Origin: an uncultured Ruminiclostridium sp.
GTDB lineage: Bacteria; Bacillota; Clostridia; Oscillospirales; Ruminococcaceae
Assembly (NCBI GenBank): GCA_910588335.1
Contig: CAJUQV010000004.1
Coordinates: 62,001 to 126,000, forward strand
Direction: 5' to 3'
DNA length: 64,000 bases
Below, piece by piece: positions 41,703 to 51,323 of the stretch. Position 1 is the first letter of the stretch. Each line of letters starts with the position of its first letter. Under the pieces are notes generated by a model, which saw only the letters and a list, made by a program, of their open reading frames with translations, had not been told where the DNA came from and did no database searches. The position numbers were made by a program, and so were the translations under genes.

Positions 41703-43973
41703 ATGGCAAACACTCCCACAAAAAAAATGCGCAACCGTGTTTTCGTAGGTGTTTTTACGCTGCTTCTTGTCTTTACCGCTTACATATGCGTAAGACTTTT
41801 CAACGTATCCATAGTACAGTCGGAGTATTATCGCTCCAAAGCGAATGATCAGCAGCTAAGCAGCTTTACAATAAACGCAAACCGCGGAACCATCTATGAC
41901 GCCGACGGAAAAATCTTAGCCCAGAGCTCCACCGTTTGGGATATTATCCTGAACGCGAATAGCATCTCCGAGTATGACAAGGATAACACCGAGAAGATAT
42001 GCAGAGACGTGGCGGAAATCTGTGGAGTGGATCATCGGAAGCTTATAGACGAGTGCGAAAACACCAACCACAGATATTATATAGTAAAAACCAAGGTGGA
42101 TAAGGAAACCTGTGATGCCATAACTCAATACAGAATTGACAACAAGCTTGCCACTTACTCCGTATATGCGGAGGAAAACACAAAAAGAGACTATCCCAAT
42201 GAGACCCTTGCCTCTTCCGTAATAGGCTTTACCAATTTTGACGGAGACGGAGTTTACGGAATAGAAGCCTATTACGACGAATATTTGCGCGGCGTTAACG
42301 GAAAACTGGTAACCGCCCTTGACGCCAACGGAAAAGCAATGCCTTATCAGTACGAAACGAGATATGCCGCAAAGGACGGCAACGGGATTTACCTTACGAT
42401 TGATTCTACCCTCCAATACAGCCTTGAAAAGAATTTGGAACTGGTACTGACTCAGCAGAATGTGCAGAACCGCGCCTGCGGAATAATAATGAACGCTAAA
42501 ACCGGCGCTATACTGGCAATGGCAAGCGGTCCCAGTTATAATCTGAATCAACCCGCTGTCTTGACCGATTATTTTCAGGCTAAGCTTGACAAGTATGAGG
42601 AGGAATTGAAAGAGGACGAAAAAAACTATACCGAGGAGGAAATAGAATCTCTTCTGAATCAGAAGGAAGCCGTATTGCGCGAGACGCAGTGGAACAATAA
42701 AGCCATTTCGGAGCTGTATATTCCCGGATCCGTATTTAAGGTGGTAACCGCCGCCGCTGCCGTTGAGGAAGAGCTTTTAGGCTCCGATTCTTATGTTACA
42801 ACCTGCTATGGCGTATCCGAGGTAGCTGGCACAAAAATAAAATGTTGGAGCAGCGTGGGACATGGCGAGGTCGATCTTCAGCTTGCGCTGATAAAATCCT
42901 GTAACCCTGCTTTTATAGCCATAGGACAGCTTCTTGGGCCCAAGAACTTTACCGATTATTTTGAAGCTTTCGGTCTTACCGAAAAAACCGGAGTCGACCT
43001 TCCCGGTGAAAATACCTCGATATATGTGGGATATGATAATATGGGTCCCGTAGAGCTTGCCAGTTCCGCCTTCGGGCAAACAAACAAGCTCACTCCCTTA
43101 CAGATGATAACCGCCTACGCCGCCGTGATAAACGGAGGATATCTGGTAACCCCACATGTTGTGGATAAAATAGTCGACAACACTGGAAACGTGATAAAAT
43201 CCAATGAAACAGTAGTAAAAAGACAGGTTATAAGCGAAAAAACCAGCGCCACCATGCGTATGATGCTTGAAAACGTGGTGGAAGGCAACGGAGGCTCCAA
43301 CGCCTATATGGAGGGCTACCGTATCGGCGGAAAGAGCGGTACTTCGGAAAAGCTGGACGAATACAACAATGAAAATATGAGATATGTGGGCAGTATGTGC
43401 TGCTTTACTCCCGCCGACGATCCGGAAATCATAATGCTTGTTATGGTTGACGAGCCCATGAACGGTCAGATTTACGGAAGCCGCGTTGCGGCTCCCGTAA
43501 TTTCCGCAGTGTTCAGCGAATGTCTTGAGCACATGGGAATTTATGCCCAGTACACCGCCGAAGAGTTGGAAAATCAGGATACTACGGTTCCTTATGTTTT
43601 GGGAACGGGCGGTCTGACCGCTATCAGTACCTTGAAAACCTACGGCCTGAATTACGAATTTGTAGGCGACGAAAACGGCATAGTGACAACAACCGTTCCC
43701 GGAGCGGGACAGTTGATTCCCCGCGGCGGCAAGGTAGTAATTTATATGGACGAAAGCGAAAAGAAAACCGTTACCGTTCCAAATGTTATTGGAATGAGCG
43801 CTGAACAGGCGAATTCTGTCATAACCTCGGCGGGGCTTAATATAAGAGTGTCCGGCGGCGCGGCGGAAAATGAAAAAGCGCGCGCGGTAATACAGTCGAT
43901 AGAAGCGGGCACCGAGGCCTACAAAGGAGCCGTAGTGGAGGTAACGTTTTATTTGGATGACGAAACGGGCTGA
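41703..43973 (+). CDS. Class B penicillin-binding protein with two PASTA domains (PBP2B/SpoVD type)
   Basis: 756 residues. N-terminal membrane anchor (about 12-35), pedestal domain, transpeptidase with IPGSVFKVVTA (active Ser near 340), SCNPAF (SxN) and GKSGTSE (KTG-like, with S for T), and two C-terminal PASTA domains starting TVPYVLG and TVPNVIG. It cross-links septal or spore peptidoglycan. Start 41703 uses GAAAGGAAAG. SpoVD and PBP2B cannot be separated by domains alone. Confidence 0.92.
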   Translation: MANTPTKKMRNRVFVGVFTLLLVFTAYICVRLFNVSIVQSEYYRSKANDQQLSSFTINANRGTIYDADGKILAQSSTVWDIILNANSISEYDKDNTEKICRDVAEICGVDHRKLIDECENTNHRYYIVKTKVDKETCDAITQYRIDNKLATYSVYAEENTKRDYPNETLASSVIGFTNFDGDGVYGIEAYYDEYLRGVNGKLVTALDANGKAMPYQYETRYAAKDGNGIYLTIDSTLQYSLEKNLELVLTQQNVQNRACGIIMNAKTGAILAMASGPSYNLNQPAVLTDYFQAKLDKYEEELKEDEKNYTEEEIESLLNQKEAVLRETQWNNKAISELYIPGSVFKVVTAAAAVEEELLGSDSYVTTCYGVSEVAGTKIKCWSSVGHGEVDLQLALIKSCNPAFIAIGQLLGPKNFTDYFEAFGLTEKTGVDLPGENTSIYVGYDNMGPVELASSAFGQTNKLTPLQMITAYAAVINGGYLVTPHVVDKIVDNTGNVIKSNETVVKRQVISEKTSATMRMMLENVVEGNGGSNAYMEGYRIGGKSGTSEKLDEYNNENMRYVGSMCCFTPADDPEIIMLVMVDEPMNGQIYGSRVAAPVISAVFSECLEHMGIYAQYTAEELENQDTTVPYVLGTGGLTAISTLKTYGLNYEFVGDENGIVTTTVPGAGQLIPRGGKVVIYMDESEKKTVTVPNVIGMSAEQANSVITSAGLNIRVSGGAAENEKARAVIQSIEAGTEAYKGAVVEVTFYLDDETG

Positions 43974-44023
43974 TACCTTACGAAATTCGGTGATTTGCGT
44001 TTTTTATACCTTGACGTATTAAG

Positions 44024-44191
44024 AGGCAGTTAAAACAAACTGCCATAATTGCGAAGCACTTCCGAGGTTCGGCGGGGGATTTTACCTCCGGTGAACCGAG
44101 CGATGAATAGACTTTGCCTGCAAAGCCTCATAAAACCTTGACTTCTAATACCAATCTTTAATCAAGTTGTAGATTTGATTAAAGATTATAT
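44024..44191 (+). repeat. R1 repeat copy e and R3-type hairpin
   Basis: R1: GCAGTTAAAACAAACTGCC, hairpin region AATTGCGAAGCACTTCCGAG, GTTCGGCGGGG, tail GACTTTGCCTGCAAA (44024-44140). Then ACCAATCTTTAATCAAG / TTTGATTAAAGATTATAT (44148-44191). They occupy the gap between the PBP gene and murE; 44192-44302 shows nothing else. Confidence 0.75.
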
Positions 44192-44302
44192 ACTAAAAGC
44201 TAATTTTTGACAGTCTATATATTTATCTTGACCAAAATTAGCATAAGAGGCAGGGGACATCCGGCAGCGGTTATAAACTCTCCGAAAGGAATGGTTAAAC
44301 AA

Positions 44303-45763
44303 ATGACTCTTTATGAGATTTGTCCTTTGGCTAAGGAAAAGGGAATTTCCGATACCGAGATAAACTCGGTTACCGACAATACAAATAAGCTTCAAAAGGG
44401 CGATGTCTTTGTTTGTATCAAGGGCAAAAGCTTTGACGGACATTCCGCCGCTGCGGAAATGGAAAAAAGGGGAGCCTCCCTTATAGTTGCCGAAAGGGAT
44501 ACCGGCTGTGAAAGACAGCTTTTGGTGCAGAATACAAGGGAGTATTACGCTTACTTAGCCGCCAATTATTACGGCAATCCGCAGAAAAAGCTTAAAATGA
44601 TAGCTGTGACCGGAACCAACGGAAAAACCACCGTGACTCATCTCATACAGCATATTCTTAATACCGGCGGGAAGAAATGCGCCTGTATAGGTACCGCGGG
44701 CTGCGATCTTTGCGGAAAATTTTACGAATCCGACGGCGACGTACCCACAACGCCCCTTCAGATGGAGCTTTTCGGTTATCTTGCCGAGGCGGTGGAAAAC
44801 GGTGCGGAATACTGCGCAATAGAAGCCTCTTCGCAGGCTCTTGTTCAGGGAAGACTGTACGGAATACGGTACGAGATAGGTATATTTACCAATCTTACTC
44901 AGGATCATCTTGACGTTCACGGTACAATGGACAATTATTATAAGGCGAAAAAGTTGCTTTTCAAAAGCTGTGCCAAGGCTTTAATCTGCGTGGACGACAA
45001 GTACGGAAAAAAGCTTATGAAGGAGCTTAATCTTTCAAAGGAAAACAAACGGGATTACAGCATAACCGACGCTGCCAACTATTACAGCGTAAATATTAAA
45101 ACCGCTCCCGCTTATGTAAGCTACTGGTTCAGCAGCGACAGGGATGAAAAATCCTTTCCCGTAAAGTTCGGAATGCCGGGGATGTTTAATGTTGCCAATT
45201 CCGCCGCCGCTTTGGGAGCCTGCCGAGAGCTCGGAATGGAAATAAAGGAATGTGTGGCTGCTCTTGAAAGCTTCAAAGGGGTAAACGGACGCTGCGAGGT
45301 ACTGTACGACGGAGATTTCACCATAATATGCGATTACGCTCATACCGCCGATGCCCTGGAAAAGATACTTTCTTCAATAAAAGCTTTTGCGCAGGGCAGA
45401 GTAATCTGCGTATTCGGAGCGGCGGGAGAAAGAGACGCGGATAAGCGCCCCGACATGGGTCTGGCGGTTGGAAAAAACTCAAATTTGGCTGTTGTTACCA
45501 GTGATAATCCCCGTTTTGAGGATCCGATGAAAATAATAGGACAGATTGAAAAAGGCCTTGATAAAACAATGGTCGTCTATACGGTTATAGAAGACAGGTA
45601 TGAGGCTATTAAATATGCATTAACACAGGCAAAACCGAAGGACGTGATTGTGCTCTGCGGAAAAGGCCACGAAACCCATCAGATATACGGCGCGGATTAT
45701 CTGCACTTTGACGAGCACGAGATAGTAAGGGAGATTTTAACTGAGCAGGGAAGAGTAATTTAG
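44303..45763 (+). CDS. murE: UDP-MurNAc-tripeptide synthetase (meso-DAP adding)
   Basis: 486 residues. Mur-ligase P-loop AVTGTNGKTTVTHL near 110, EASSQALVQGR, NLTQDHLDVHGTM and the C-terminal domain with TSDNPRFEDP near 407. The DNPR motif is characteristic of enzymes that add meso-diaminopimelate rather than lysine, indicating A1-gamma type peptidoglycan. Start 44303 has GAAAGGA 12 nt upstream; the ATG at 44291 directly abuts that site and is less likely. Confidence 0.96.
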   Translation: MTLYEICPLAKEKGISDTEINSVTDNTNKLQKGDVFVCIKGKSFDGHSAAAEMEKRGASLIVAERDTGCERQLLVQNTREYYAYLAANYYGNPQKKLKMIAVTGTNGKTTVTHLIQHILNTGGKKCACIGTAGCDLCGKFYESDGDVPTTPLQMELFGYLAEAVENGAEYCAIEASSQALVQGRLYGIRYEIGIFTNLTQDHLDVHGTMDNYYKAKKLLFKSCAKALICVDDKYGKKLMKELNLSKENKRDYSITDAANYYSVNIKTAPAYVSYWFSSDRDEKSFPVKFGMPGMFNVANSAAALGACRELGMEIKECVAALESFKGVNGRCEVLYDGDFTIICDYAHTADALEKILSSIKAFAQGRVICVFGAAGERDADKRPDMGLAVGKNSNLAVVTSDNPRFEDPMKIIGQIEKGLDKTMVVYTVIEDRYEAIKYALTQAKPKDVIVLCGKGHETHQIYGADYLHFDEHEIVREILTEQGRVI

Positions 45764-45764
45764 A

Positions 45765-45879
45765 ACATGTCTCATAGGATGAGCACAGGTTCTTATACTA
45801 ATCCCTTTTAAAACTGTGGGATTAGTGTTTCGGGTGCAATCTTTAATCAAGTCTACAACTTGATTAAAGATTGGTATTA
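45765..45879. repeat. R5 half-end followed by an R3 element
   Basis: GAACATGTCTCATAGGATGA is a lone R5 end. From 45794, R3: TATACTAATCCCTTTTAAAA, CTGTGGGATTAG, TGTTTCGGGTGCA, then hairpin cassette ATCTTTAATCAAG / CTTGATTAAAGAT, then TGGTATTA. Confidence 0.8.
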
Positions 45880-45906
45880 GAATCGATCAGAAAGGGCTGT
45901 GTGAAG

Positions 45907-46929
45907 ATGATACTTTGGATAATATTGATAACCGCGGTGGCTGCTGCTGCCGTAACCGCCTGTATGGGCTGCTGGGTAATACCGGTTATGCGCAGGCTTA
46001 AATACGGTCAGACTATTTTGGATATAGGTCCGAAGTGGCATAAGGAAAAGAAGCAGGGCACTCCAACCATGGGCGGACTGATGTTTTTTATCGGAGTGAC
46101 CGCGGCCGCAATATTAGGGTATATACTACTCTGGAAAAACAATTATATAAGCTTTGACATTATAGGAACAGGCGCGGCGCTGAAAGGAATCTCCGCTTTG
46201 ATAATGGGACTTTGCTTCGGATTTGTGGGATTTCTTGACGATTATATAAAAATAAAGAAAAAACGCAACGAAGGGCTTACCGTTATACAGAAAATAGTGC
46301 TTCAGGTACTTATAATCGCCGCCTATTTTACTTCGCGCGTATTAAGCGGCGACACCTCTACCGTCATAAACATTCCGTTTCTGTTCCAAATAGACCTTTC
46401 ATTTTTTTACTACATCTTAATGGGGCTTGTTATGCTCTATCTGGTCAACGCCGTAAATTTAAGCGACGGCATCGACGGACTTTGCGGCAGTATCTCGTTT
46501 ATCTATTTTCTGGCCTTTGTACTGATTACCGCCAACATAAAGCTTTACGGAATGACAATTGTTTCCGTGGCGGCGGCGGGAGGCTGTCTCGGCTTCCTTT
46601 TCTGGAATTTTCCGCCAGCCAAGGTTTTTATGGGCGATACCGGTTCCTTGTTTTTGGGGGGAATGGTGGTAGGAATAGGCGTAGGCTCAGGCTGCGAGGC
46701 TGCAATGATCATAGCGGCGGCGGTTTATATTTGGGAAGCGCTTACCGTACTGATTCAGACAACTTACTTTAAAATAACTCACGGCAAAAGATTGTTTAAA
46801 ATGACCCCCATTCACCACAGTTTTGAACTGAGAGGCTGGAAAGAAATAAAGATAGACGCGGTATTTTCTTTGCTTGCTATATTGGCGGGAACCGCCGCGG
46901 TGGCGTTGTCCCTATTCAGCCAAAAGTGA
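45907..46929 (+). CDS. mraY: Phospho-MurNAc-pentapeptide transferase
   Basis: Makes lipid I on the inner membrane face. 340 residues with about ten transmembrane helices. Family motifs are QGTPTMGG, FVGFLDDYIKIKKKRNEGL, NAVNLSDGIDGL, FMGDTGSLFLGG and the TPIHHSFEL segment. The start ATG at 45907 has GAAAGGG 10 nt upstream; GTG at 45901 is an alternative. Normal length. Confidence 0.96.
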   Translation: MILWIILITAVAAAAVTACMGCWVIPVMRRLKYGQTILDIGPKWHKEKKQGTPTMGGLMFFIGVTAAAILGYILLWKNNYISFDIIGTGAALKGISALIMGLCFGFVGFLDDYIKIKKKRNEGLTVIQKIVLQVLIIAAYFTSRVLSGDTSTVINIPFLFQIDLSFFYYILMGLVMLYLVNAVNLSDGIDGLCGSISFIYFLAFVLITANIKLYGMTIVSVAAAGGCLGFLFWNFPPAKVFMGDTGSLFLGGMVVGIGVGSGCEAAMIIAAAVYIWEALTVLIQTTYFKITHGKRLFKMTPIHHSFELRGWKEIKIDAVFSLLAILAGTAAVALSLFSQK

Positions 46930-47022
46930 TACTAATCCCTTTTAAAACTGTTGGATTAGTGTTTTGGGTGCATCCCTTTTTAAACTATGGATTTTATCCA
47001 TAGTTTAAAAAGGGATTGGTAT
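46929..47022. repeat. R3 modular hairpin element
   Basis: ATACTAATCCCTTTTAAAAC, TGTTGGATTAGTGTTTTGGG, TGCA, then a different hairpin cassette, ATCCCTTTTTAAACTATGGA / TCCATAGTTTAAAAAGGGAT, then TGGTAT. It begins at the mraY stop codon. Confidence 0.82.
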
Positions 47023-47054
47023 GATATTCAAGCGAAACCGAAAGGAGCTTCCAA

Positions 47055-48419
47055 GTGATCGAAAGAACCGTATCAGCCGGAAAAGCCGTGGCAAAAAACA
47101 CTTCATCGGGCAATATAAGGCTTTCGGATAAACGAAAAAAAATTTCCGCAAGCATAACTCCATCAAATCAAGATAAAAGAAACGCCTACCGTGATTCCCG
47201 AAAGGTTTCGTCGGCAGGAGGGGCGGTCGCTCCTACGACGGCAGCCTATTCGGCAAATAAAAGAGCCAAGTTAAACCGCGCGGAAAAACCGAGAAAAAAA
47301 ACCGTCTGGGTAAGAAGCGGATTTGACTACCCTCTCTTTACAATAGTACTTGTACTTTTGGCCTTTGGTCTTATAATGATGTTTTCCGCAAGCTACGCGG
47401 TTGCTTACAGCACTAAGGGAGACAGCCTGTTCTATCTGAAAAAGCAAGCTTTGTTCGCTGTGGTGGGATTGGCCGCAATGATAGCGGCGGCTAACTTCGA
47501 CTATCACATCTTCTCAAAAAAGCTTGTCTTGTACGGTTTAGGCGGAGTATCGTTAGTGCTTATGGGCGCCGTAAAGGTGGCGGGTTCCGTTGGAAACGGC
47601 GCGGAAAGATGGCTTGAGATCGGCGGCATAACCTTTCAGCCTTCGGAAATACTTAAATTTGCCGTAATAGTGGTTTTTGCCTATATGATAGACAAAAGAT
47701 ACGGTTATCTCAAGGATTTTAAAAAAGGTTATATTCCTTTTATGATAGTTCTTGGTGTATCCTGTTTTTCGCTTATGATACAGCCTCACCTTTCGGCAAC
47801 CATAATAGTGTTCGCCATTGGCTTCTCTATGATGTTCGTGGGGGGACTTAACCCGAAGCACCTTTTTATAAGTATCCTGATTATGGTTCCTTTGGTTGTT
47901 TTGGGAGTAATGCTGCTGAAACAGTTGGGCTACGATTACTTTGACGCTCGTATAATCAGCTTTATGGATCCGGAAGCCGATATCCGAAATGATACCTTCC
48001 AAACCTACCAGTCCCTGGTAACCATAGGCAGCGGCGGTCTTTTCGGCTTGGGATTCGGAAACTCAAGACAAAAATACGCCTATCTTCCCGAAGCCAGAAA
48101 CGACTTCATTTTCCCCATAATCTGCGAGGAATTGGGCTTTGTGGGAGCCGCGCTGGTAATACTGCTGTTTGTTCTCCTTATATGGAGAGGATTTTATATC
48201 TGTATTAAGGCGAGAGATAAATTCGGAATGATGCTCGCTTTCGGTATTACTTTCCAGATGGGGCTGCAAGCGCTTCTGAATATTGCGGTTGTTACCAATT
48301 CCGTACCGAATACGGGTATTTCGCTGCCCTTTTTCAGTTACGGCGGCTCTGCGCTGCTTATGCAGCTTGGCGAAATGGGAATATTGCTTAACGTTTCGAG
48401 AAAGGCAGCGCTTAAATAG
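47055..48419 (+). CDS. FtsW/SpoVE-type SEDS glycosyltransferase
   Basis: 454 residues. A Lys/Arg/Ser-rich N-terminal extension of about 88 residues precedes about ten transmembrane helices. SEDS motifs are FSASYAVAY, GAERWLEIGGITFQPSEILK, QPHLSATIIV, NSRQKYAYLPEARNDFIF and NTGISLPFFSYGGSAL. It polymerises lipid II at the septum (FtsW) or in the spore cortex (SpoVE); the position does not decide. The start is GTG with AAAGGAG 8 nt upstream. Confidence 0.94.
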   Translation: MIERTVSAGKAVAKNTSSGNIRLSDKRKKISASITPSNQDKRNAYRDSRKVSSAGGAVAPTTAAYSANKRAKLNRAEKPRKKTVWVRSGFDYPLFTIVLVLLAFGLIMMFSASYAVAYSTKGDSLFYLKKQALFAVVGLAAMIAAANFDYHIFSKKLVLYGLGGVSLVLMGAVKVAGSVGNGAERWLEIGGITFQPSEILKFAVIVVFAYMIDKRYGYLKDFKKGYIPFMIVLGVSCFSLMIQPHLSATIIVFAIGFSMMFVGGLNPKHLFISILIMVPLVVLGVMLLKQLGYDYFDARIISFMDPEADIRNDTFQTYQSLVTIGSGGLFGLGFGNSRQKYAYLPEARNDFIFPIICEELGFVGAALVILLFVLLIWRGFYICIKARDKFGMMLAFGITFQMGLQALLNIAVVTNSVPNTGISLPFFSYGGSALLMQLGEMGILLNVSRKAALK

Positions 48420-48420
48420 A

Positions 48421-48541
48421 CAAATGTATATACAGATAATATGTATGACCAAATATTAGCATAATTCGGCACCGCACGATTATTGCCGTCCTGTCGCGAT
48501 GTCGGCAGGATGGCTTTAAGCGTAATTTGTGCGGGGATGCA
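48421..48541. repeat. R2 and R4 remnants
   Basis: 48421-48464 resembles a decayed R2 (TATACAGATAATATG, GACCAAATATTAGCATA). 48468-48540 has CGGCACCGCACGATTATTGC and TAATTTGTGCGGGGATGC as imperfect arms of R4 type. They lie in the dcw operon between ftsW/spoVE and murG. Confidence 0.55.
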
Positions 48542-48581
48542 AAAAACAATGTCATAAAAAAATAAAAAAGGAGCCCACTAA

Positions 48582-49700
48582 ATGCGTGTTCTGATAGCGG
48601 CAGGCGGAACAGCCGGCCATATAAATCCCGCCCTTGCGATAGCCGACAAAACGGTCAACGTTTTCCCCGGCAGCAAAATCCTGTTTGTAGGTACCCCTAA
48701 CGGAATGGAAGCCAAGCTTGTGAAAAAAGCCGGTTATGATTTTCACGGGATAAAAATGGCGGGTATTCAAAGGCACCTGTCCATTACCAACATAAAGAGA
48801 AACGCCCAAGCCCTTTATTACTACGCGGCCGCTTTTCCACAGGTAAAAAAGCTGATAGAGGATTTTAAGCCCGATATATGCGTGGGAACCGGCGGATATG
48901 TCTGCGGCGCGGTTCTCAGGGAAGCGGCGCGCATGGGAATAAAAACCGTTACCCATGAGAGCAATTCATATCCCGGAATTACCACAAAGCTGCTTTCAAA
49001 AACGGCGGACAAGGTCTTTGTATTTTCCGAGGATACGCTGAAGCACTTGAAGCATCACGAAAAATGTGTTATAACGGGGAATCCCTTAAGAAACAATATT
49101 CCCCTTGAGGAAAAAAATTCAGCGCGGAAAAGGCTTGGGCTTCCCGAAGGATTTACCGTTCTTTCTCTCGGCGGAAGTCTCGGCGCCAATAGGATAAATT
49201 CCGCCGTCGCCGAGCTGATGGTTTGGGAACAGTCTGCGGGAGGAATAAACCATATTCATTCCTACGGGGGAAACGGCAAGGATACCTTTGGAGAACTGCT
49301 TGATGAAAATAAAGTTGATAAAAAATCCGATAGGCTTATACTTAAGGAATATATCGACAATATGTACACCTGTATGTGCGCCGCCGATCTGATAGTGTCC
49401 AGAGCAGGTTCGATGACTCTTACGGAAATAACGGCTATCGGGAGACCGTCAATATTGGTGCCTTACCCCAACGCTACGGAAAATCATCAGTATTACAACG
49501 CAAAGACTCTGGAGGACGCACAGGCGGCAATACTCCGTGAAGATAAAGATCTGGACGGAAAATGGCTTATCCAAACGGTGAGCGGTTTGTATAAGGATAC
49601 GGTAAAACTGGAGGAAATGGGAATAAGAGCGAGACAACTGGCCAAAACCAACGCGGCCGATGTAATACTCAGCGAAATGCTTGATCTTGTGAAAGTATAA
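48582..49700 (+). CDS. murG: UDP-GlcNAc-lipid I GlcNAc transferase
   Basis: Converts lipid I to lipid II on the cytoplasmic membrane face. GT-B fold of 372 residues: GGTAGHINPALAIA near 8, VGTGGYVCGA, THESNSYPG, LSLGGSLGANRINSAV near 190, VSRAGSMTLTEITAIGRPSILVP near 270. AAAAGGAGCCC lies 8 nt before ATG. murD, usually adjacent, is absent. Confidence 0.96.
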   Translation: MRVLIAAGGTAGHINPALAIADKTVNVFPGSKILFVGTPNGMEAKLVKKAGYDFHGIKMAGIQRHLSITNIKRNAQALYYYAAAFPQVKKLIEDFKPDICVGTGGYVCGAVLREAARMGIKTVTHESNSYPGITTKLLSKTADKVFVFSEDTLKHLKHHEKCVITGNPLRNNIPLEEKNSARKRLGLPEGFTVLSLGGSLGANRINSAVAELMVWEQSAGGINHIHSYGGNGKDTFGELLDENKVDKKSDRLILKEYIDNMYTCMCAADLIVSRAGSMTLTEITAIGRPSILVPYPNATENHQYYNAKTLEDAQAAILREDKDLDGKWLIQTVSGLYKDTVKLEEMGIRARQLAKTNAADVILSEMLDLVKV

Positions 49701-49701
49701 A

Positions 49702-49861
49702 GGGAACTTCTAAAAACCCCATGTGAGCAAAAACGAACATGGCGCACCATCTACTTCGTCAACCCGTCTCGACGGGCGTCAGCCCGCCTTCGCCGGCTTT
49801 CCTTGTATCCGGTTCACCCTGTCCGTTTTTGCTTTTCACAGTGGTTTTTAGAGTCTCCCTA
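49702..49861. repeat. R6-like long palindrome with GGGCGTCAGCCCGCC core
   Basis: AGGGAACTTCTAAAAACCCC and GAGCAAAAACG at the left pair with CGTTTTTGCTTTTCACAGTG and GTTTTTAGAGTCTCCCT at the right. The centre has GACGGGCGTCAGCCCGCC. It begins right after the murG stop and fills most of the gap to murA. Confidence 0.75.
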
Positions 49862-49931
49862 AAGGTTTTTAACCAAAAATTGCCCTTTGGCATACACTGA
49901 AAGGTAAAATGCTTTAGAAAGGGTGATTACT

Positions 49932-51209
49932 ATGGCGGAGCAACAGCGTATCGTTATAAACGGCGGCAGGCGGCTGGAAGGCGAGATCTCCGTTCAGGGC
50001 GCAAAAAACAGCGCTTTGCCGTTATTGGCTGCCTGTGTGCTGTGTGACGGTGAGTCGGTGCTGCATAACTGTCCGCGACTTTCGGACTGCGACGCTGCCT
50101 GTCGTATATTGGAATGCCTTGGATGTAAGTGCAGAAGGGAACAAACCACCGTTATCGTCAACGCATCGGTGATAAAGGGAACGGAGGTGCCCGCATCTCT
50201 TATGCGGGAAATGAGGTCGTCAATTGTATTTTTGGGTTCTGTGCTGGCAAGGTGCAAAAGTTGTAGGATGTCATTTCCGGGAGGCTGCGAACTGGGTCCG
50301 CGTCCCATTGACTTTCATCTTGCGGCGCTTCGTGAAATGGGGGCGGATATTGAAGAAAGACACGGATATCTGGAGTGCACCGCGCCGAAGGGTCTGCACG
50401 GAGCACGGATAGCGCTTTCATTTTCTTCGGTGGGCGCTACGGAAAATATAATGCTGGCAGCAGCTCTCGCACACGGCGTTACCGAGATACACAATGCGGC
50501 GAGAGAACCGGAAATAGTCGATCTGGCCAATTTTATCAACAAATGCGGCGGAAAAGTCAGCGGAGCGGGAGGAAGCACGGTAGCCATAGAGGGAGTGGAA
50601 AGCCTTTCTCCGTGCGAACACAGGATAATGCCCGACCGAATAGCAGCGGCAACCTATCTTTGTTGCTGCGGCGCGGCGGGAGGCGAACTGATACTTACCG
50701 ATGTGAACAGCGGGGACCTAAGGCCGGTAACGGCAGTGTTGGAGCAAATGGGCTGCAGTATTTACTCCTACGGCAAAAAGCGGGAGGAGAACAATATTTT
50801 TATCAATCTTCACAGACCTTTGATATCCCCCGGAACAATCAGAACCAATGTTCACCCCGGTTTTCCCACGGACGCGCAGCCACCGCTGATGGCGCTGACC
50901 ACGATGGCTTCGGGTACCACGGTATTTGTGGAAAACATTTTCGAGAATCGCTTCAAGCATGCTTCCGAGCTTACCCGGCTCGGTGCGAAAATAAGCGTTG
51001 AGGGAAAGGTAGCCGTGGTAACCGGGGTAAAAGGTCTTTCCGGAGCGGAGCTTGTGGCTACCGATCTTCGTGGGGGCGCGGCACTGATAACCGCCGGTCT
51101 GGCGGCGGAGGGGACGAGTAAGATTTCCGGTATCTGTCATGTGGACAGAGGATACGAAAGCATAGAAAAAGTACTTAGGAGCGTAGGGGCGGATATAAGG
51201 AGAATCTGA
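49932..51209 (+). CDS. murA: UDP-GlcNAc enolpyruvyltransferase
   Basis: First committed step of peptidoglycan precursor synthesis. 425 residues, two inverse alpha-beta domains: VQGAKNSALPLLAACVL near 22, MRSSIVFLGSVLAR, and SFPGGCELGPRPIDFH with the catalytic cysteine near 118 (the fosfomycin target), HPGFPTDAQPPLMAL near 300. Start 49932 uses GAAAGGG; GTG at 49923 abuts that site. It is the second cytoplasmic-step gene kept in this cluster. Confidence 0.96.
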   Translation: MAEQQRIVINGGRRLEGEISVQGAKNSALPLLAACVLCDGESVLHNCPRLSDCDAACRILECLGCKCRREQTTVIVNASVIKGTEVPASLMREMRSSIVFLGSVLARCKSCRMSFPGGCELGPRPIDFHLAALREMGADIEERHGYLECTAPKGLHGARIALSFSSVGATENIMLAAALAHGVTEIHNAAREPEIVDLANFINKCGGKVSGAGGSTVAIEGVESLSPCEHRIMPDRIAAATYLCCCGAAGGELILTDVNSGDLRPVTAVLEQMGCSIYSYGKKREENNIFINLHRPLISPGTIRTNVHPGFPTDAQPPLMALTTMASGTTVFVENIFENRFKHASELTRLGAKISVEGKVAVVTGVKGLSGAELVATDLRGGAALITAGLAAEGTSKISGICHVDRGYESIEKVLRSVGADIRRI

Positions 51210-51302
51210 TTTTTGTAAGTATACGTTGATTTTGCCGTAAATCGGAGATTGGCTCTTGGAGTGTAAATTAACGGTGAGGAAGTTGAAAGGAGGAGTCGGC
51301 TT

Positions 51303-51317
51303 TTGGGTCGAGCTTAA
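51303..51317 (+). other. Possible four-codon leader ORF before ftsQ
   Basis: AAAGGAGGAG (51286-51295) is a strong ribosome-binding site 8-9 nt before TTG-GGT-CGA-GCT-TAA, whose stop ends 6 nt before the ftsQ ATG. ftsQ itself has no good site. Ribosomes finishing the mini-ORF could reinitiate on ftsQ. Inference only. Confidence 0.35.
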
Positions 51318-51323
51318 GTAGAA

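Noticed and set aside
50375..51001. Plus-strand ORF of 208 codons
   Set aside because: It is a shadow frame inside murA, with very high Arg/Ser/Gly content and no start signal.
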